This document shows positions 39,443 through 48,112 of a stretch of DNA of 64,000 bases, in pieces. Numbering within the stretch: the first letter of the stretch is position 1; each line of letters opens with the position of its first letter. The DNA is taken from NCBI GenBank assembly GCA_017592775.1, contig JAGFNJ010000001.1, forward strand, positions 1 through 64,000, read 5' to 3'. Origin of the DNA: Candidatus Accumulibacter conexus (GTDB taxonomy: Bacteria > Pseudomonadota > Gammaproteobacteria > Burkholderiales > Rhodocyclaceae). The notes under the pieces are model-generated. The model made no database searches. It was not told the DNA's origin and saw only the letters and a program-made list of their open reading frames with translations. The position numbers and the translations under genes are program-made.

Positions 39443-40654
39443 ATGTCACTGAAGAAGATTGCCTCTGATTTCAAAGCACGCTACATCGATGAACGCCGTC
39501 TGCCCGCAGCAGCCCGGCAACAGCTGCGTTCCGACCGTGCCGGGCTGCCGGACCATGACGCTGGTCCCCTGGCGGTCGCTGAGGCGGGCATCGAGTGGTT
39601 GAAGCGGTCGCAGGACATGTCAGTCCATCGGGACGGCGGCTCGGCGCGCGATTTCAGTCTGATTCGAGGCTGGGCCAGTTCCTATCCGGAAACGTCGGGC
39701 TACATCGTGCCCACCCTGATCGACTTTGCGGCAAGGACCAATGACCAGTCTCTCGCCGATCGGGCGCAGAGGATGCTCGACTGGCTGGTCTCCATCCAGT
39801 TCCCCGAAGGTGGCTTCCAGGGTGGCAAGGTGGACGCGCCCGTGCGCGTCCCCGTGACCTTCAACACCGGCCAGATTCTGCTGGGGTTGGCTGCCGGAGT
39901 GCACTCCTTTGGCGAGGCCTATCGGCGCCCGATGGTGCTGGCCGCGACCTGGTTGCGTGATTCGCTGGATGCGGACGGATGTTGGCGCAAACACGCGACG
40001 CCGTTCGCCAGCCCGGGAGAAAAAGCCTACGAAACGCATGTTTCCTGGGGCCTTTTCGAAGCGGCACGGATCGAGCCCGGCCTCGGGTTTGGCGAGGCCG
40101 GGCTGAAGCAGGTGCGCTGGGCGATGAGCAAGCAGACGGCCAATGGTTGGTTTGCGAGCAACAGCCTCTCGTCGCCCGCTGAACCGCATACACACACGAT
40201 CGGCTATGTCTTGCGCGGCGTCATCGAGGCCTATCGATTTGCCGGGGAAGCGGACCTGCTGGCGGCTGCCCAGCGTACAGCCGACGCGCTCCTCCAAGTC
40301 ATTGAGCAGGACGGGCGCCTGCCGGGCAAGCTTGACCGCAACTGGCAGCCCACCGTCGATTGGGTGTGCCTGACCGGCAACGTCCAGATTGCCGCCTGCT
40401 GGCTTCTGTTGTTTGGCATCACCGGCAAGGCGGCCTACCTGGATGCCGCGCGGCGTGCCAACCGCTACGTGCGGCGATCGGTTTTCCTCACCGGCAACCC
40501 GGACGTGGTGGGCGGCGTCCGCGGTTCCTTTCCCGTCGACGGCGAGTACGGGCGCTTCGAGTATCTCAACTGGGCGGCCAAGTTCTGTATCGATTCGCAG
40601 TTGCTCGAAACGTCGGTGGACAGCCAGCTTCCGGGTACACGCAATGGCGGCTGA
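39443..40654 (+). CDS. Probable alpha/alpha-barrel carbohydrate-active protein (unknown)
   Basis: The 403-residue protein has repeated helix-loop-helix units with Gly/Trp-rich turns: DFSLIRGWASSYPETSGYIV, PEGGFQGG, ETHVSWGLFEAARIEPG, HTIGYVLRGVIEAYRF and TVDWVCLTGNVQIA. This pattern is typical of six-hairpin (alpha/alpha)6 or (alpha/alpha)7 glycosidases, lyases and epimerases. No signal peptide is seen, so a cytoplasmic place is likely. It could be a glycan epimerase, an editing hydrolase, or a VpsJ-like EPS protein; the family is not identified with confidence. It is preceded by a 207-bp gap and followed by a 162-bp gap. Confidence 0.65.
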   Translation: MSLKKIASDFKARYIDERRLPAAARQQLRSDRAGLPDHDAGPLAVAEAGIEWLKRSQDMSVHRDGGSARDFSLIRGWASSYPETSGYIVPTLIDFAARTNDQSLADRAQRMLDWLVSIQFPEGGFQGGKVDAPVRVPVTFNTGQILLGLAAGVHSFGEAYRRPMVLAATWLRDSLDADGCWRKHATPFASPGEKAYETHVSWGLFEAARIEPGLGFGEAGLKQVRWAMSKQTANGWFASNSLSSPAEPHTHTIGYVLRGVIEAYRFAGEADLLAAAQRTADALLQVIEQDGRLPGKLDRNWQPTVDWVCLTGNVQIAACWLLLFGITGKAAYLDAARRANRYVRRSVFLTGNPDVVGGVRGSFPVDGEYGRFEYLNWAAKFCIDSQLLETSVDSQLPGTRNGG

Positions 40655-40816
40655 GTGCCCGCAAGCAGCCTGCAAACTGGCGATATCGCTGGCGGCGGTT
40701 GCTGCACCGGTGGAACTGCCAGACGGCAGCAGGACCGTGGTTGTCCGGGAGGCGCCAGCGCCAGGTCGCTCGACGGCCTGCCCGAGCGGCGGTGCCGTGG
40801 CTCGCGGTCACGCCCG

Positions 40817-42286
40817 ATGAGCCTGCGCAGCCAGGTGCTCGCCGCGTTGCGGTGGACGGTTCTCGGGCGTTTTGCGAGCCAGATTGCCTCCTGGGCGATC
40901 ACCATCCTGGTGATGCGTTTCCTGATGCCGGACGACTACGGCCTGATGGCCATGGCGACGATCTTTTCCAGTCTGCTGGCGCTGGTCGCCGAGCTTGGCC
41001 TGAGTTCCAGTCTGATCCAGGCGCGCGACGTGTCCGAGCGCCAGATGCGCCAGATCTTTGCCGTCACCCTGCTCGCCAACGTCGGCGTGTTCGCCGTTCT
41101 GGCGCTGGTCATCGCGCCGCTGGCAGCCATCTTCTTCAGCGAGCCCCGCCTGCAGACGATCATTCAGGTCGTGGCGTTGCAGTTCATTCCGGCCAGTTTT
41201 GCGGTGATCCCGGGGGCGCTGTTGCATCGGGACATGGCCTATCGTGGACGCAGCCTGGTCGACTTCGTGTCCAGCCTGGCCGGCTCTCTGCTCACTCTGG
41301 GGCTGGCCTACACCTCACACGGCGTTTGGGCTCTGGCCTGGGGTGGCGTGCTCATGGCGACCCTGCGCGCTGCCGGCTACAACCTGCTCCGACCGTACAC
41401 GGGTCTGCCGCTGTTCGACTTCAGCGGCAGCGGCAGGATCATTCGCTTCGGACGTGACATCGCTGCCAACCAGGTCGTCTACCATTTCTACTCGCAAGCC
41501 GACTCGCTGATCGTCGGCAAGCTGCTTGGACGACATGACCTCGGCCTTTACTCGGTGTCAATGGACCTCGCGTCGCTGCCGACCTCACGCCTCGCATCGA
41601 TTCTGAATCAGGTGGCCTTTCCCGCGATGTCCAAGGTGCAGCGTGAGGGTGGCAGCGTCAATCCCTATGTCCTGAAGAGTCTTCGTGCCATCAGCCTGAT
41701 CAGCTTTCCCGTGATGTGGGGCATGTCGAGCGTTGCCCCGGAGATCGTTGCCGGACTCCTGGGTCGCAACTGGGACGGTGCCACCTTGCCGCTGATGTTG
41801 CTGTGCCTGATCATGCCTTTGCGGGTTCTCGGGCCGATTGTCCACGCCGCGCTGCAGTCGGTGGGGCGCGCCGACGTCAGTTTCAGGAACACCTGCACCA
41901 CTGCCGTGGTGATGTGTCTGGCGTTCATCATCGGTTGCCAGTTTGGCCTCGTCGGCCTGGCCCTCGCGTGGGTGCTCGCCTTTCCATGCGCGTTTGTTGC
42001 GAACCTGGTGCGTGCCTGTCCCCATCTCGATCTCCATCTCGGAGAAGTCATCGGCGCGCTTGGCAGGTCTGCGCTGACCAGTGTCGTCATGTACGGCTGT
42101 GTTGCTCTGGCTCGCGAAATCCTGCCGCTGCCGCCGCTGCCGCTACTGCTCGTACTCGTGGTGGTCGGTGCCGTCGCCTATCTGGCTGCGAGTGCGCTGT
42201 TCAACCGCAGGGGCATCGACGAAGCGCTGGCGCTCCTGCGACCAGAGCGGCAGCCCACAGTCACCGAAACGGAGGCTCGGTCATGA
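40817..42286 (+). CDS. Lipopolysaccharide/oligosaccharide flippase (Wzx, MOP family), first copy
   Basis: The 489-residue polytopic protein has about 12-14 predicted helices. The N-terminus has the MOP-type WzxC pattern (LGRFASQIASWAITILVMRF, then LMPDDYGLMAMATIF) and LSSSLIQARDVSERQMRQIF. The centre has the typical DSLIVGKLLGRHDLGLYSVS and LASILNQVAFPAMSKVQRE. It would flip undecaprenyl-diphosphate-linked repeat units across the inner membrane. The start at 40817 gives the canonical N-terminus; it is coupled to the ATP-grasp gene by ATGA. Confidence 0.88.
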   Translation: MSLRSQVLAALRWTVLGRFASQIASWAITILVMRFLMPDDYGLMAMATIFSSLLALVAELGLSSSLIQARDVSERQMRQIFAVTLLANVGVFAVLALVIAPLAAIFFSEPRLQTIIQVVALQFIPASFAVIPGALLHRDMAYRGRSLVDFVSSLAGSLLTLGLAYTSHGVWALAWGGVLMATLRAAGYNLLRPYTGLPLFDFSGSGRIIRFGRDIAANQVVYHFYSQADSLIVGKLLGRHDLGLYSVSMDLASLPTSRLASILNQVAFPAMSKVQREGGSVNPYVLKSLRAISLISFPVMWGMSSVAPEIVAGLLGRNWDGATLPLMLLCLIMPLRVLGPIVHAALQSVGRADVSFRNTCTTAVVMCLAFIIGCQFGLVGLALAWVLAFPCAFVANLVRACPHLDLHLGEVIGALGRSALTSVVMYGCVALAREILPLPPLPLLLVLVVVGAVAYLAASALFNRRGIDEALALLRPERQPTVTETEARS

Positions 42287-43443
42287 GGGACGACAAGACG
42301 ACAGCGGTGATCGTTGGCGGCGGATTGAATGCCCTGGGTATCGTGCGCAGCCTGGCCGCACGGGGAATCCCGATGATCCTGGTAGCCGCGGGTAGCGGTC
42401 CCGCCTGCCACAGTCGGCATCCACGGCACCATGTCGTCAGCGCGACGGAAGGCGAAGCCCTGATCGCCGCCCTCAAGTCGATCGCCGCAACCCTGCCGGC
42501 AAGACCGGTCCTTTTCCTGACCGAAGAGAAATCGGTCACATCGGTCTCCGAACGTCGGCAGGAGGTTGTCGCCGATTACCTGATCACCCTGCCCGACGAG
42601 GCGAAATTGGCGAGTCTGATGCACAAGGAAGGGTTCCAGCAACTGGCGATCGGTTGTGGGAGTCCTGTTCCGGCAGCGGTCCGTCTCCAGCGGGAGAGTG
42701 ATCTGGAACGGCTCTGCGCGTTGCGTTTCCCCTGTGTTCTGAAGCCGGCGTTCAAGCACTACGGCTACGGCGACCGGTTCAAGAAGGCGTACGTGGTGGC
42801 ATCGGTCGCCGAAGCCGCGGAGCGCTATCGCGAGATCGCACCGGTGCTCGCCGATCTGATTGTCCAGGAGTGGATTGAAGGGGACGATTCCGAGATCTAT
42901 TTCTGTCTGCAGTATGTGGCCGCCGATCAGCGTACGGTGGCCTCCTTCGTCGGCCGCAAGCTGCGGTCATGGCCACCACGGATCGGCGGCACTGCGAGTT
43001 GCATCTCGGCTCCGGAGTGCCATGACGAACTGAGCGACATGACCTCGATCTTCTTCCGCCAGGTCGGCTTCGTGGGTATGGGCAGCATGGAGTACAAGCG
43101 CGACTCCCGTGACGGCCGCTTCTACATGGTGGAGCCGACCGTCGGCCGCACAGATTTCCAGCAAGAGGTCGCCACGGTCAATGGCGTGAACATCCCGTTC
43201 GCAGCGTACTGCGTGGAAACCGGGGCTGCGCTGCCGTCGTGGCAGTATCTGCAACCACCGAAGATCTGGCGCGACCCCGTCGTTGACCGTTGGTCGGCCG
43301 AAGAACAGGGCAGCGCCAGCGCTCTGCCTGCGGCCGACATCGTCGATGCCTATTGGCGGGCCAATGATCCGATGCCGTGGTGCGCACTGATCTGGGAGCG
43401 AGTGCGCGGGCGCTGCCAAGTGCTGTTGTCGGGGCGGAGGTAG
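42283..43443 (+). CDS. ATP-grasp carboxylate-amine ligase-like protein
   Basis: The 386-residue protein has a pre-ATP-grasp N-terminal domain (VIVGGGLNALGIVRSLAARG) followed by the ATP-grasp fold. FPCVLKPAFKHYGYGDRFKKAY carries the ATP-binding Lys, LIVQEWIEGDDSEIYFCLQY the hinge, and GMGSMEYKRDSRDGRFYMVE then PTVGRT the metal-binding Glu and Asn/Thr-side region. ATP-grasp ligases join a carboxylate to an amine or thiol through an acylphosphate. In this setting, attachment of an amino acid or amine to a sugar carboxyl is plausible but unproven. It lies between a flippase and an aminotransferase gene. Confidence 0.82.
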   Translation: MRDDKTTAVIVGGGLNALGIVRSLAARGIPMILVAAGSGPACHSRHPRHHVVSATEGEALIAALKSIAATLPARPVLFLTEEKSVTSVSERRQEVVADYLITLPDEAKLASLMHKEGFQQLAIGCGSPVPAAVRLQRESDLERLCALRFPCVLKPAFKHYGYGDRFKKAYVVASVAEAAERYREIAPVLADLIVQEWIEGDDSEIYFCLQYVAADQRTVASFVGRKLRSWPPRIGGTASCISAPECHDELSDMTSIFFRQVGFVGMGSMEYKRDSRDGRFYMVEPTVGRTDFQQEVATVNGVNIPFAAYCVETGAALPSWQYLQPPKIWRDPVVDRWSAEEQGSASALPAADIVDAYWRANDPMPWCALIWERVRGRCQVLLSGRR

Positions 43444-43446
43444 CGA

Positions 43447-44685
43447 ATGTCCTACCAACGTCTGCCCTATGCCGAGTGGGGGTGGGCCGAGTTGCGCGCA
43501 GTGCTGGCAGCAGTTCTCGGCGGCCGGATACGCCGCGGTCCGGGTGTCAGGCAACTCGCTGACGGGCTTTCCAAGCTGCTGAACGTGCCGCATGTCCTGG
43601 CGGTCAATTCCGGCCGCACGGCATTGCGCGTCGGCCTGGAGGCACTGATGCAGTTGCGACCGGGGCGCAACGAGGTGATCGTTCCCGCCTTCATCTGCCC
43701 GGCCGTCATCGAGGTCGTCAGCTCTCTCGGGTTGCTGCCGGTTGCCGCGGATGTCGGCCCCGACCTGAACCTTGATCCCGGCGCGTGTGGGCAGCGGATT
43801 GGCAGCAGGACGCTGGCGATCATCGTTGCCCACATGTACGGTTGCCCGGCACAGATCGAAGCCTTCGAGACCATGGCCAGCACGGCTGGAGTATTCCTCG
43901 TCGATGACGCGGCGCAAGTTGTCGGGGAGTTCGCCGGCGGCCGCATGCTGGGGACTTTTGGCGACTTCGGCGTGCTCAGTTTCGCCCAGTCAAAGTGCGT
44001 CGTGACCGGTGAGAGCGGTGGCGGCGGCGCTCTGATCTGCCATCAGAATGACATTCTGCCCATCGTGCGGGCGCGGGTCCAGGCGCTGGCGCCGGCAGGC
44101 GGCCGATTGCGGGCGCTGGCCGCTTTCGTCTGGAACTATCTGCTGGAATCGCACACCGCATCGCTGAGCTATCGTTGGCAGCGCCTGCGGCAGCACTTTC
44201 CTGGCGGCAGACCGCCGGCACTCGCACCTGGACGCATCTCGAACCTTGATGCGCAACTGGCGCTGGCGCAACTGAATTCACTCTCGCGGCGGCGCGAGCA
44301 GCGCCTGCGGATTCTCGGCCATTATGCCGATGCGTTGGCGTCTGCCGGCGGTTCATGGCATATGCCGCAGTTCTCGCCCGGGCGGTACTTGGCACGGGTG
44401 ATGGTCTCCATGCCGCCGGGTGTGGACCTCGAGTCGTGCCGGCGGCAACTGCGGCAGGAGTCGGTCTGCACGCGGCAAGGCTACCCCACGCATCCGGGTG
44501 GACCGCACTCAGCCAAGCGAGCGCCGGAGCTGGCTGCGAGCCTGATCGAACTGCCTGCCTATGCCGGGATGACTGCCGGGGATGTCGCAGAGGTCTGCCA
44601 ACGGCTGCATCGCGTGGCTGCAGCGTATCGAAAACGTGTTCCCAACCGTCAGGACGGAGATGATCATGAGCAATGTTATCAATAG
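43447..44685 (+). CDS. DegT/DnrJ/EryC1/StrS-family PLP aminotransferase
   Basis: The 412-residue protein has the family's N-terminal cofactor-phosphate region (VLAVNSGRTALRVGLEAL), EVIVPAFICPAVIEVV, VDDAAQVVGEFAGG and the catalytic lysine in FGVLSFAQSKCVVTGESGG. The motif differs a little from the classic TKxLxxGEGG pattern. Such enzymes usually transaminate a keto-sugar nucleotide to an amino sugar; some members are sugar dehydratases. It begins 3 bp after the ATP-grasp gene and overlaps the GT2 gene by about 20 bp. Confidence 0.85.
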   Translation: MSYQRLPYAEWGWAELRAVLAAVLGGRIRRGPGVRQLADGLSKLLNVPHVLAVNSGRTALRVGLEALMQLRPGRNEVIVPAFICPAVIEVVSSLGLLPVAADVGPDLNLDPGACGQRIGSRTLAIIVAHMYGCPAQIEAFETMASTAGVFLVDDAAQVVGEFAGGRMLGTFGDFGVLSFAQSKCVVTGESGGGGALICHQNDILPIVRARVQALAPAGGRLRALAAFVWNYLLESHTASLSYRWQRLRQHFPGGRPPALAPGRISNLDAQLALAQLNSLSRRREQRLRILGHYADALASAGGSWHMPQFSPGRYLARVMVSMPPGVDLESCRRQLRQESVCTRQGYPTHPGGPHSAKRAPELAASLIELPAYAGMTAGDVAEVCQRLHRVAAAYRKRVPNRQDGDDHEQCYQ

Positions 44686-45583
44686 CAGTGAACGGGGCCC
44701 GGTGACCCCGGCGCGCGCCGTCTGGCCCGTGATGGTCCTCGCGCACAACGAGGAGCGGCATATTGGCGCGTGCCTCGACAGCATCTTTGCTGCCGACCCG
44801 GACGGCCCTTTCGAGGTCTTCGTCATGGCCAACGGGTGTACCGACAGTACGGAGGAAGTCGTCCGCGAGTACGGCAGGAAGAATCCGCATGTTCATCTCG
44901 TCTCGATCACGCTTGGCGACAAGTGCAACGCCTGGAACGTGTTTGTCCACGAAACCGTTCCACAGCAGTGCGCCGGCCAAGACGTCTATTTCTTCATGGA
45001 TGGTGACGCGCGGGCCGTTCCGGGGTCGTTTTCGGCCATGGAACGGGCATTGCTGGCCGAACCGCAGGCGCAGGCCGTCGGCGTGCCGCCGGCATCCGGG
45101 CGGAGCATGCGCCATGACCGCGAGGAACTGCTTCGTGAGCGTGGACTGGTAGCCAACCTCTATGCCTTGCGCGGCTCCTTCGTGATACGCTGCCAGGAGA
45201 TCGGCGTCAGAATCCCCCTCAGGCTCGAAGGCGACGATGGCCTCGTGGGCGCCCTGGTGAAATGGGACTTGAATCCTTCACAGCCAATGAACGACCTGCT
45301 GATCGCGCCCTGTGCGGACGCCGGGTTCATCTTCGAGTCCTTTACCATCTCAAGATTCGCGGATGTCCGCGCGTACTGGCGACGCATGGTGCGGTACGGC
45401 CGCCGGGGCTACGAGTTCAAGCTTCTCGGACCCCGTCTGCAGGCAGGAGGAATCGCTGCGATGCCGAAAGACATTCGCGAGATCTACGTTGATTCCGATC
45501 GCCTGTCACTGACCTGGAATGGTGTCTACACGCTGACGAACTGGTTTGCGTTGCGGGAAATGCGCGCAATTGGTCGCAGATAG
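44666..45583 (+). CDS. Family 2 glycosyltransferase
   Basis: A predicted 305-residue GT-A enzyme contains PVMVLAHNEERHIGACLDSI at the N-terminus, VFVMANGCTDSTEEVV and the metal-binding DxD-type FFMDGDARAVPGSF. LEGDDGLVGALVKWDL, a likely acceptor or catalytic loop, comes later. ATG 44666 was chosen for spacing to the GGACGGAG ribosome site (44653-44660); the in-frame ATG at 44660 is the alternative. No membrane helices are obvious, so it likely acts at the cytoplasmic face on the lipid-linked glycan. Confidence 0.85.
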   Translation: MSNVINSSERGPVTPARAVWPVMVLAHNEERHIGACLDSIFAADPDGPFEVFVMANGCTDSTEEVVREYGRKNPHVHLVSITLGDKCNAWNVFVHETVPQQCAGQDVYFFMDGDARAVPGSFSAMERALLAEPQAQAVGVPPASGRSMRHDREELLRERGLVANLYALRGSFVIRCQEIGVRIPLRLEGDDGLVGALVKWDLNPSQPMNDLLIAPCADAGFIFESFTISRFADVRAYWRRMVRYGRRGYEFKLLGPRLQAGGIAAMPKDIREIYVDSDRLSLTWNGVYTLTNWFALREMRAIGRR

Positions 45584-45703
45584 GCAGCCGACGGTCAGGC
45601 GGAATGCCGGCGCCTGCAGTCACGGCAATGCCGCGTCGTGGCGTTGCTGCCGCCGGCACGCGTCCGCCGCCGGATTTCTTTCTCGGCCAGTGGGAGATGG
45701 GTG

Positions 45704-46447
45704 ATGAGTGACAGTGAATCGACGGAAACCGGCGACTACAGGACGAGCCACATTGACCGCGGCGACAACTACGACCGCCATCTTGCCCGGGAGCCATTTG
45801 ATGCCTACATGTGCGACATGGAGCGTGTTCACCTGCAACACATCGTGCCGCAGCTGTTTCCGGACGGAACAGCCCGGTATCTCGATTTCGCCTGCGGCAC
45901 GGCGCGCATCACAGAGATCGTTGCACCGTTCGCACAGGAAGCAATCGGCGTCGACGTATCGCCGAGCATGCTGGCTGCGGCGCGTCAAAGGTGTCCCGGT
46001 GTGCGCTTCGTTGAAGCTGACCTGACCAGGGCCGCTGCCGACCTTGGCACCTTCGATCTGGCGACGGCGTTCAGGTTCTTCGGCAATGCAGAACCGGCGC
46101 TGCGTCAGCAGGTGCTGCAGGTGCTCGCGGGGTTGGTCAGGCCCGGAGGCTATCTGATCCTCAACAATCACCGCAACCCGCGCGCCCTCTACGCGCTCTT
46201 TCACCGCTTGACGGGCGGACGGCCCGAGATGGACCTGACGCACGCGGGACTGCAGCGACTTCTGGCGCAGCACGGCTTTCAAGTCGTCAATAGCGTGCCG
46301 ATCGGCGCCTGGCTGTACCGTTCAAGGATGCTGGGACAAGTGCGGACCATCGATGGTGGATCGTTGCGCCGCGAGGCGATCTTTGGTCACCGGCTGCTGG
46401 CGCCGGTTGCTCCCGATACGATTCTGGTTGCGCGTCGTCGTGCCTGA
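45704..46447 (+). CDS. Class I SAM-dependent methyltransferase
   Basis: The 247-residue protein has motif I YLDFACGTARITEIVA, motif II/III AIGVDVSPSMLAAAR and the post-motif LRQQVLQVLAGLVRPGGYLI. The N-terminus includes NYDRHLAREPFDAYMCDMER. It is preceded by a good GGGAGATGGG ribosome site. The target could be a sugar hydroxyl or amino group of the repeat unit. It starts a three-gene overlapping group with the two following genes of unclear function. Confidence 0.85.
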   Translation: MSDSESTETGDYRTSHIDRGDNYDRHLAREPFDAYMCDMERVHLQHIVPQLFPDGTARYLDFACGTARITEIVAPFAQEAIGVDVSPSMLAAARQRCPGVRFVEADLTRAAADLGTFDLATAFRFFGNAEPALRQQVLQVLAGLVRPGGYLILNNHRNPRALYALFHRLTGGRPEMDLTHAGLQRLLAQHGFQVVNSVPIGAWLYRSRMLGQVRTIDGGSLRREAIFGHRLLAPVAPDTILVARRRA

Positions 46448-47231
46448 GATCGAGCCGGGTGCTTGCGGCGAGCCGACAGGCGATAGCGGCCTGCGGCCCT
46501 ACGAGTTGGCCAGCGCGCGCCTGCGGGCGATCTACCAGTTGCCGGCGGTGCTCGAGCATGCCGCCGTGGTCGAGTTTCATCTCGGGGATCATGGGCGGGT
46601 GGTCGATGGCGAGTGGCCAGTGGATCTGGCGGTGAGCTGCCGTCTGGTCGCGGACGGCTGCCCGTCGTCGATCGCGATGCCAGTGAGCAAGCGGCTGCAC
46701 AGCTGTCAGGCGTCCTACAACCAGCCGCTCCCCTTTCACGCGGCAAGTTTCGATCTGGCGATCCTGCACCACACCCTCGATGATCTGGCGGCGGCGTTTC
46801 CGCAGCGACGTCCTCGCGAGGTCGCCGACGAGTGGCTGATACGCATTGCATCCATTCTCCGGCCGGGGGGGGTAGTCGCCGGTTGCGGACTCAACGCCAG
46901 TAGCCCGCGTTGCTGGCGTTGGCGCAAGGGAGGGGCGACGTCAGCCACGTCCGATGTCGCGGCCCTGGGCGTGCGTTCGTGCCAGGGCGCCTTGCTCGGT
47001 GCCGGATACCGCGATATCCAGGTGTGCAACCTGTGGCCTGACCCGCAGGCCCCGAGTACCATTGCCGCGGTCGAAGGGGAAGCCTCGCGCCGGGCGTTCC
47101 GCTACGCGCTGGAGTCCTCGCGTGCCTCGTTGAGCCGCTCCGGCTATCTGGTTCGTCGGGCGGTCGTCGAGTTGGGCCTCAACCGTCTCCTCGAGCGGCA
47201 CCTTTTCTATTGGGGGCGCCGGCCGTGTTGA
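46440..47231 (+). CDS. Degenerate methyltransferase-like protein
   Basis: The 263-residue protein is read from GTG 46440, overlapping the preceding methyltransferase stop by 8 bp. The second half resembles a class I methyltransferase (FDLAILHHTLDDLAAAF, then WLIRIASILRPGGVVAGCGL). The glycine-rich SAM motif I is not recognisable, and its place is taken by VVEFHLGDHGRVVDGEW. A run of eight G at 46865-46872 encodes Pro-Gly-Gly within the ILRPGG motif. The protein may be a catalytically altered partner of the upstream enzyme; function is unknown. Confidence 0.65.
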   Translation: MPEIEPGACGEPTGDSGLRPYELASARLRAIYQLPAVLEHAAVVEFHLGDHGRVVDGEWPVDLAVSCRLVADGCPSSIAMPVSKRLHSCQASYNQPLPFHAASFDLAILHHTLDDLAAAFPQRRPREVADEWLIRIASILRPGGVVAGCGLNASSPRCWRWRKGGATSATSDVAALGVRSCQGALLGAGYRDIQVCNLWPDPQAPSTIAAVEGEASRRAFRYALESSRASLSRSGYLVRRAVVELGLNRLLERHLFYWGRRPC

Positions 47232-48106
47232 ACCTTGTCCGGCAGGCCCTGGTATCGAGTGGGCTGGTGGAAGCGCAAGCCAGACTGGTCTTCAACGTGA
47301 TGGTTTCGCGCGGCGAGGCGATTGCGCTGGACGTCTGGGATTCCGGCAAGGACGCGTGGTATCACGTCCAGGCATGCTTCTACTACGATCTCAGTGAACG
47401 CTTCGCCAGCTATTGCCTGGCGCACGATCGCTTCGCTGAGCGCACTCCAAAGCCGCTCGCCCACCTGCGCCTTGACGGTTGGAGCCTGCTGATTGCGACA
47501 GCCTGCGAGCACCGGGTGCTGAATGCCGGTGATCTGACGGCTGCCCGTGGGTCGGCACGGCTGCTCGCGCAGTTGATCGGCTTCTTCGCCGCCGCCAGAG
47601 CCAACTCGCTCGACGCTCCGGACGCGTGCCGTCACGATCGTTTCATGGCCGAGGCCAGTGCTTTCCTGGCGGCGTCTCCCGCTGCGGGCGGCGCGCTCCG
47701 GCGATTTCTGGAGCAGGCCGACCGGACACTGTGGTCAGACATTCCCCACGTTCCACAACATGGCGACTTCGTGCTCAACAATCTCGGTTCGGCGCGCGGC
47801 GACCTGCTGGTCTTCGACTGGGAGGACTATGGCGCGACGGCGCTTGCCGGCTTCGACATCTTCATGATCAGTCTCTCGGTCGCCGGCATGAGCGCGACAT
47901 CGGCATGCCTGATCCGCGATACCGAGGATCCGTCAGCCTGCCCGTGGTTCTTCGCGCCGCGCGCCTGCGCGGCGTCGGCACTGCCCTACGCGAGATTCCG
48001 CCGCGCAGTGCCGCTCTACCTCCTCGTTTTCAGGTACCTGAAGCGCAATTACGGACGGGAGGTTGGTCAGCGGATCGACGCCATCCTGGAGCAGGTGTTG
48101 TGTTGA
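47225..48106 (+). CDS. APH-fold phosphotransferase-like protein
   Basis: The 293-residue protein is read from GTG 47225, with TTG 47228 or 47210 as alternatives, all overlapping the preceding stop. It carries the Brenner-type motif VPQHGDFVLNNLG and LLVFDWEDYGATALAGFDIF, the catalytic and metal Asp pair of aminoglycoside/choline kinase-like folds. The N-terminal half is divergent and lacks a clear glycine loop. In an EPS locus it may phosphorylate a sugar or a small alcohol used as decoration. It is followed after 6 bp by the second flippase gene. Confidence 0.72.
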   Translation: MLNLVRQALVSSGLVEAQARLVFNVMVSRGEAIALDVWDSGKDAWYHVQACFYYDLSERFASYCLAHDRFAERTPKPLAHLRLDGWSLLIATACEHRVLNAGDLTAARGSARLLAQLIGFFAAARANSLDAPDACRHDRFMAEASAFLAASPAAGGALRRFLEQADRTLWSDIPHVPQHGDFVLNNLGSARGDLLVFDWEDYGATALAGFDIFMISLSVAGMSATSACLIRDTEDPSACPWFFAPRACAASALPYARFRRAVPLYLLVFRYLKRNYGREVGQRIDAILEQVLC

Positions 48107-48112
48107 CCCGCG

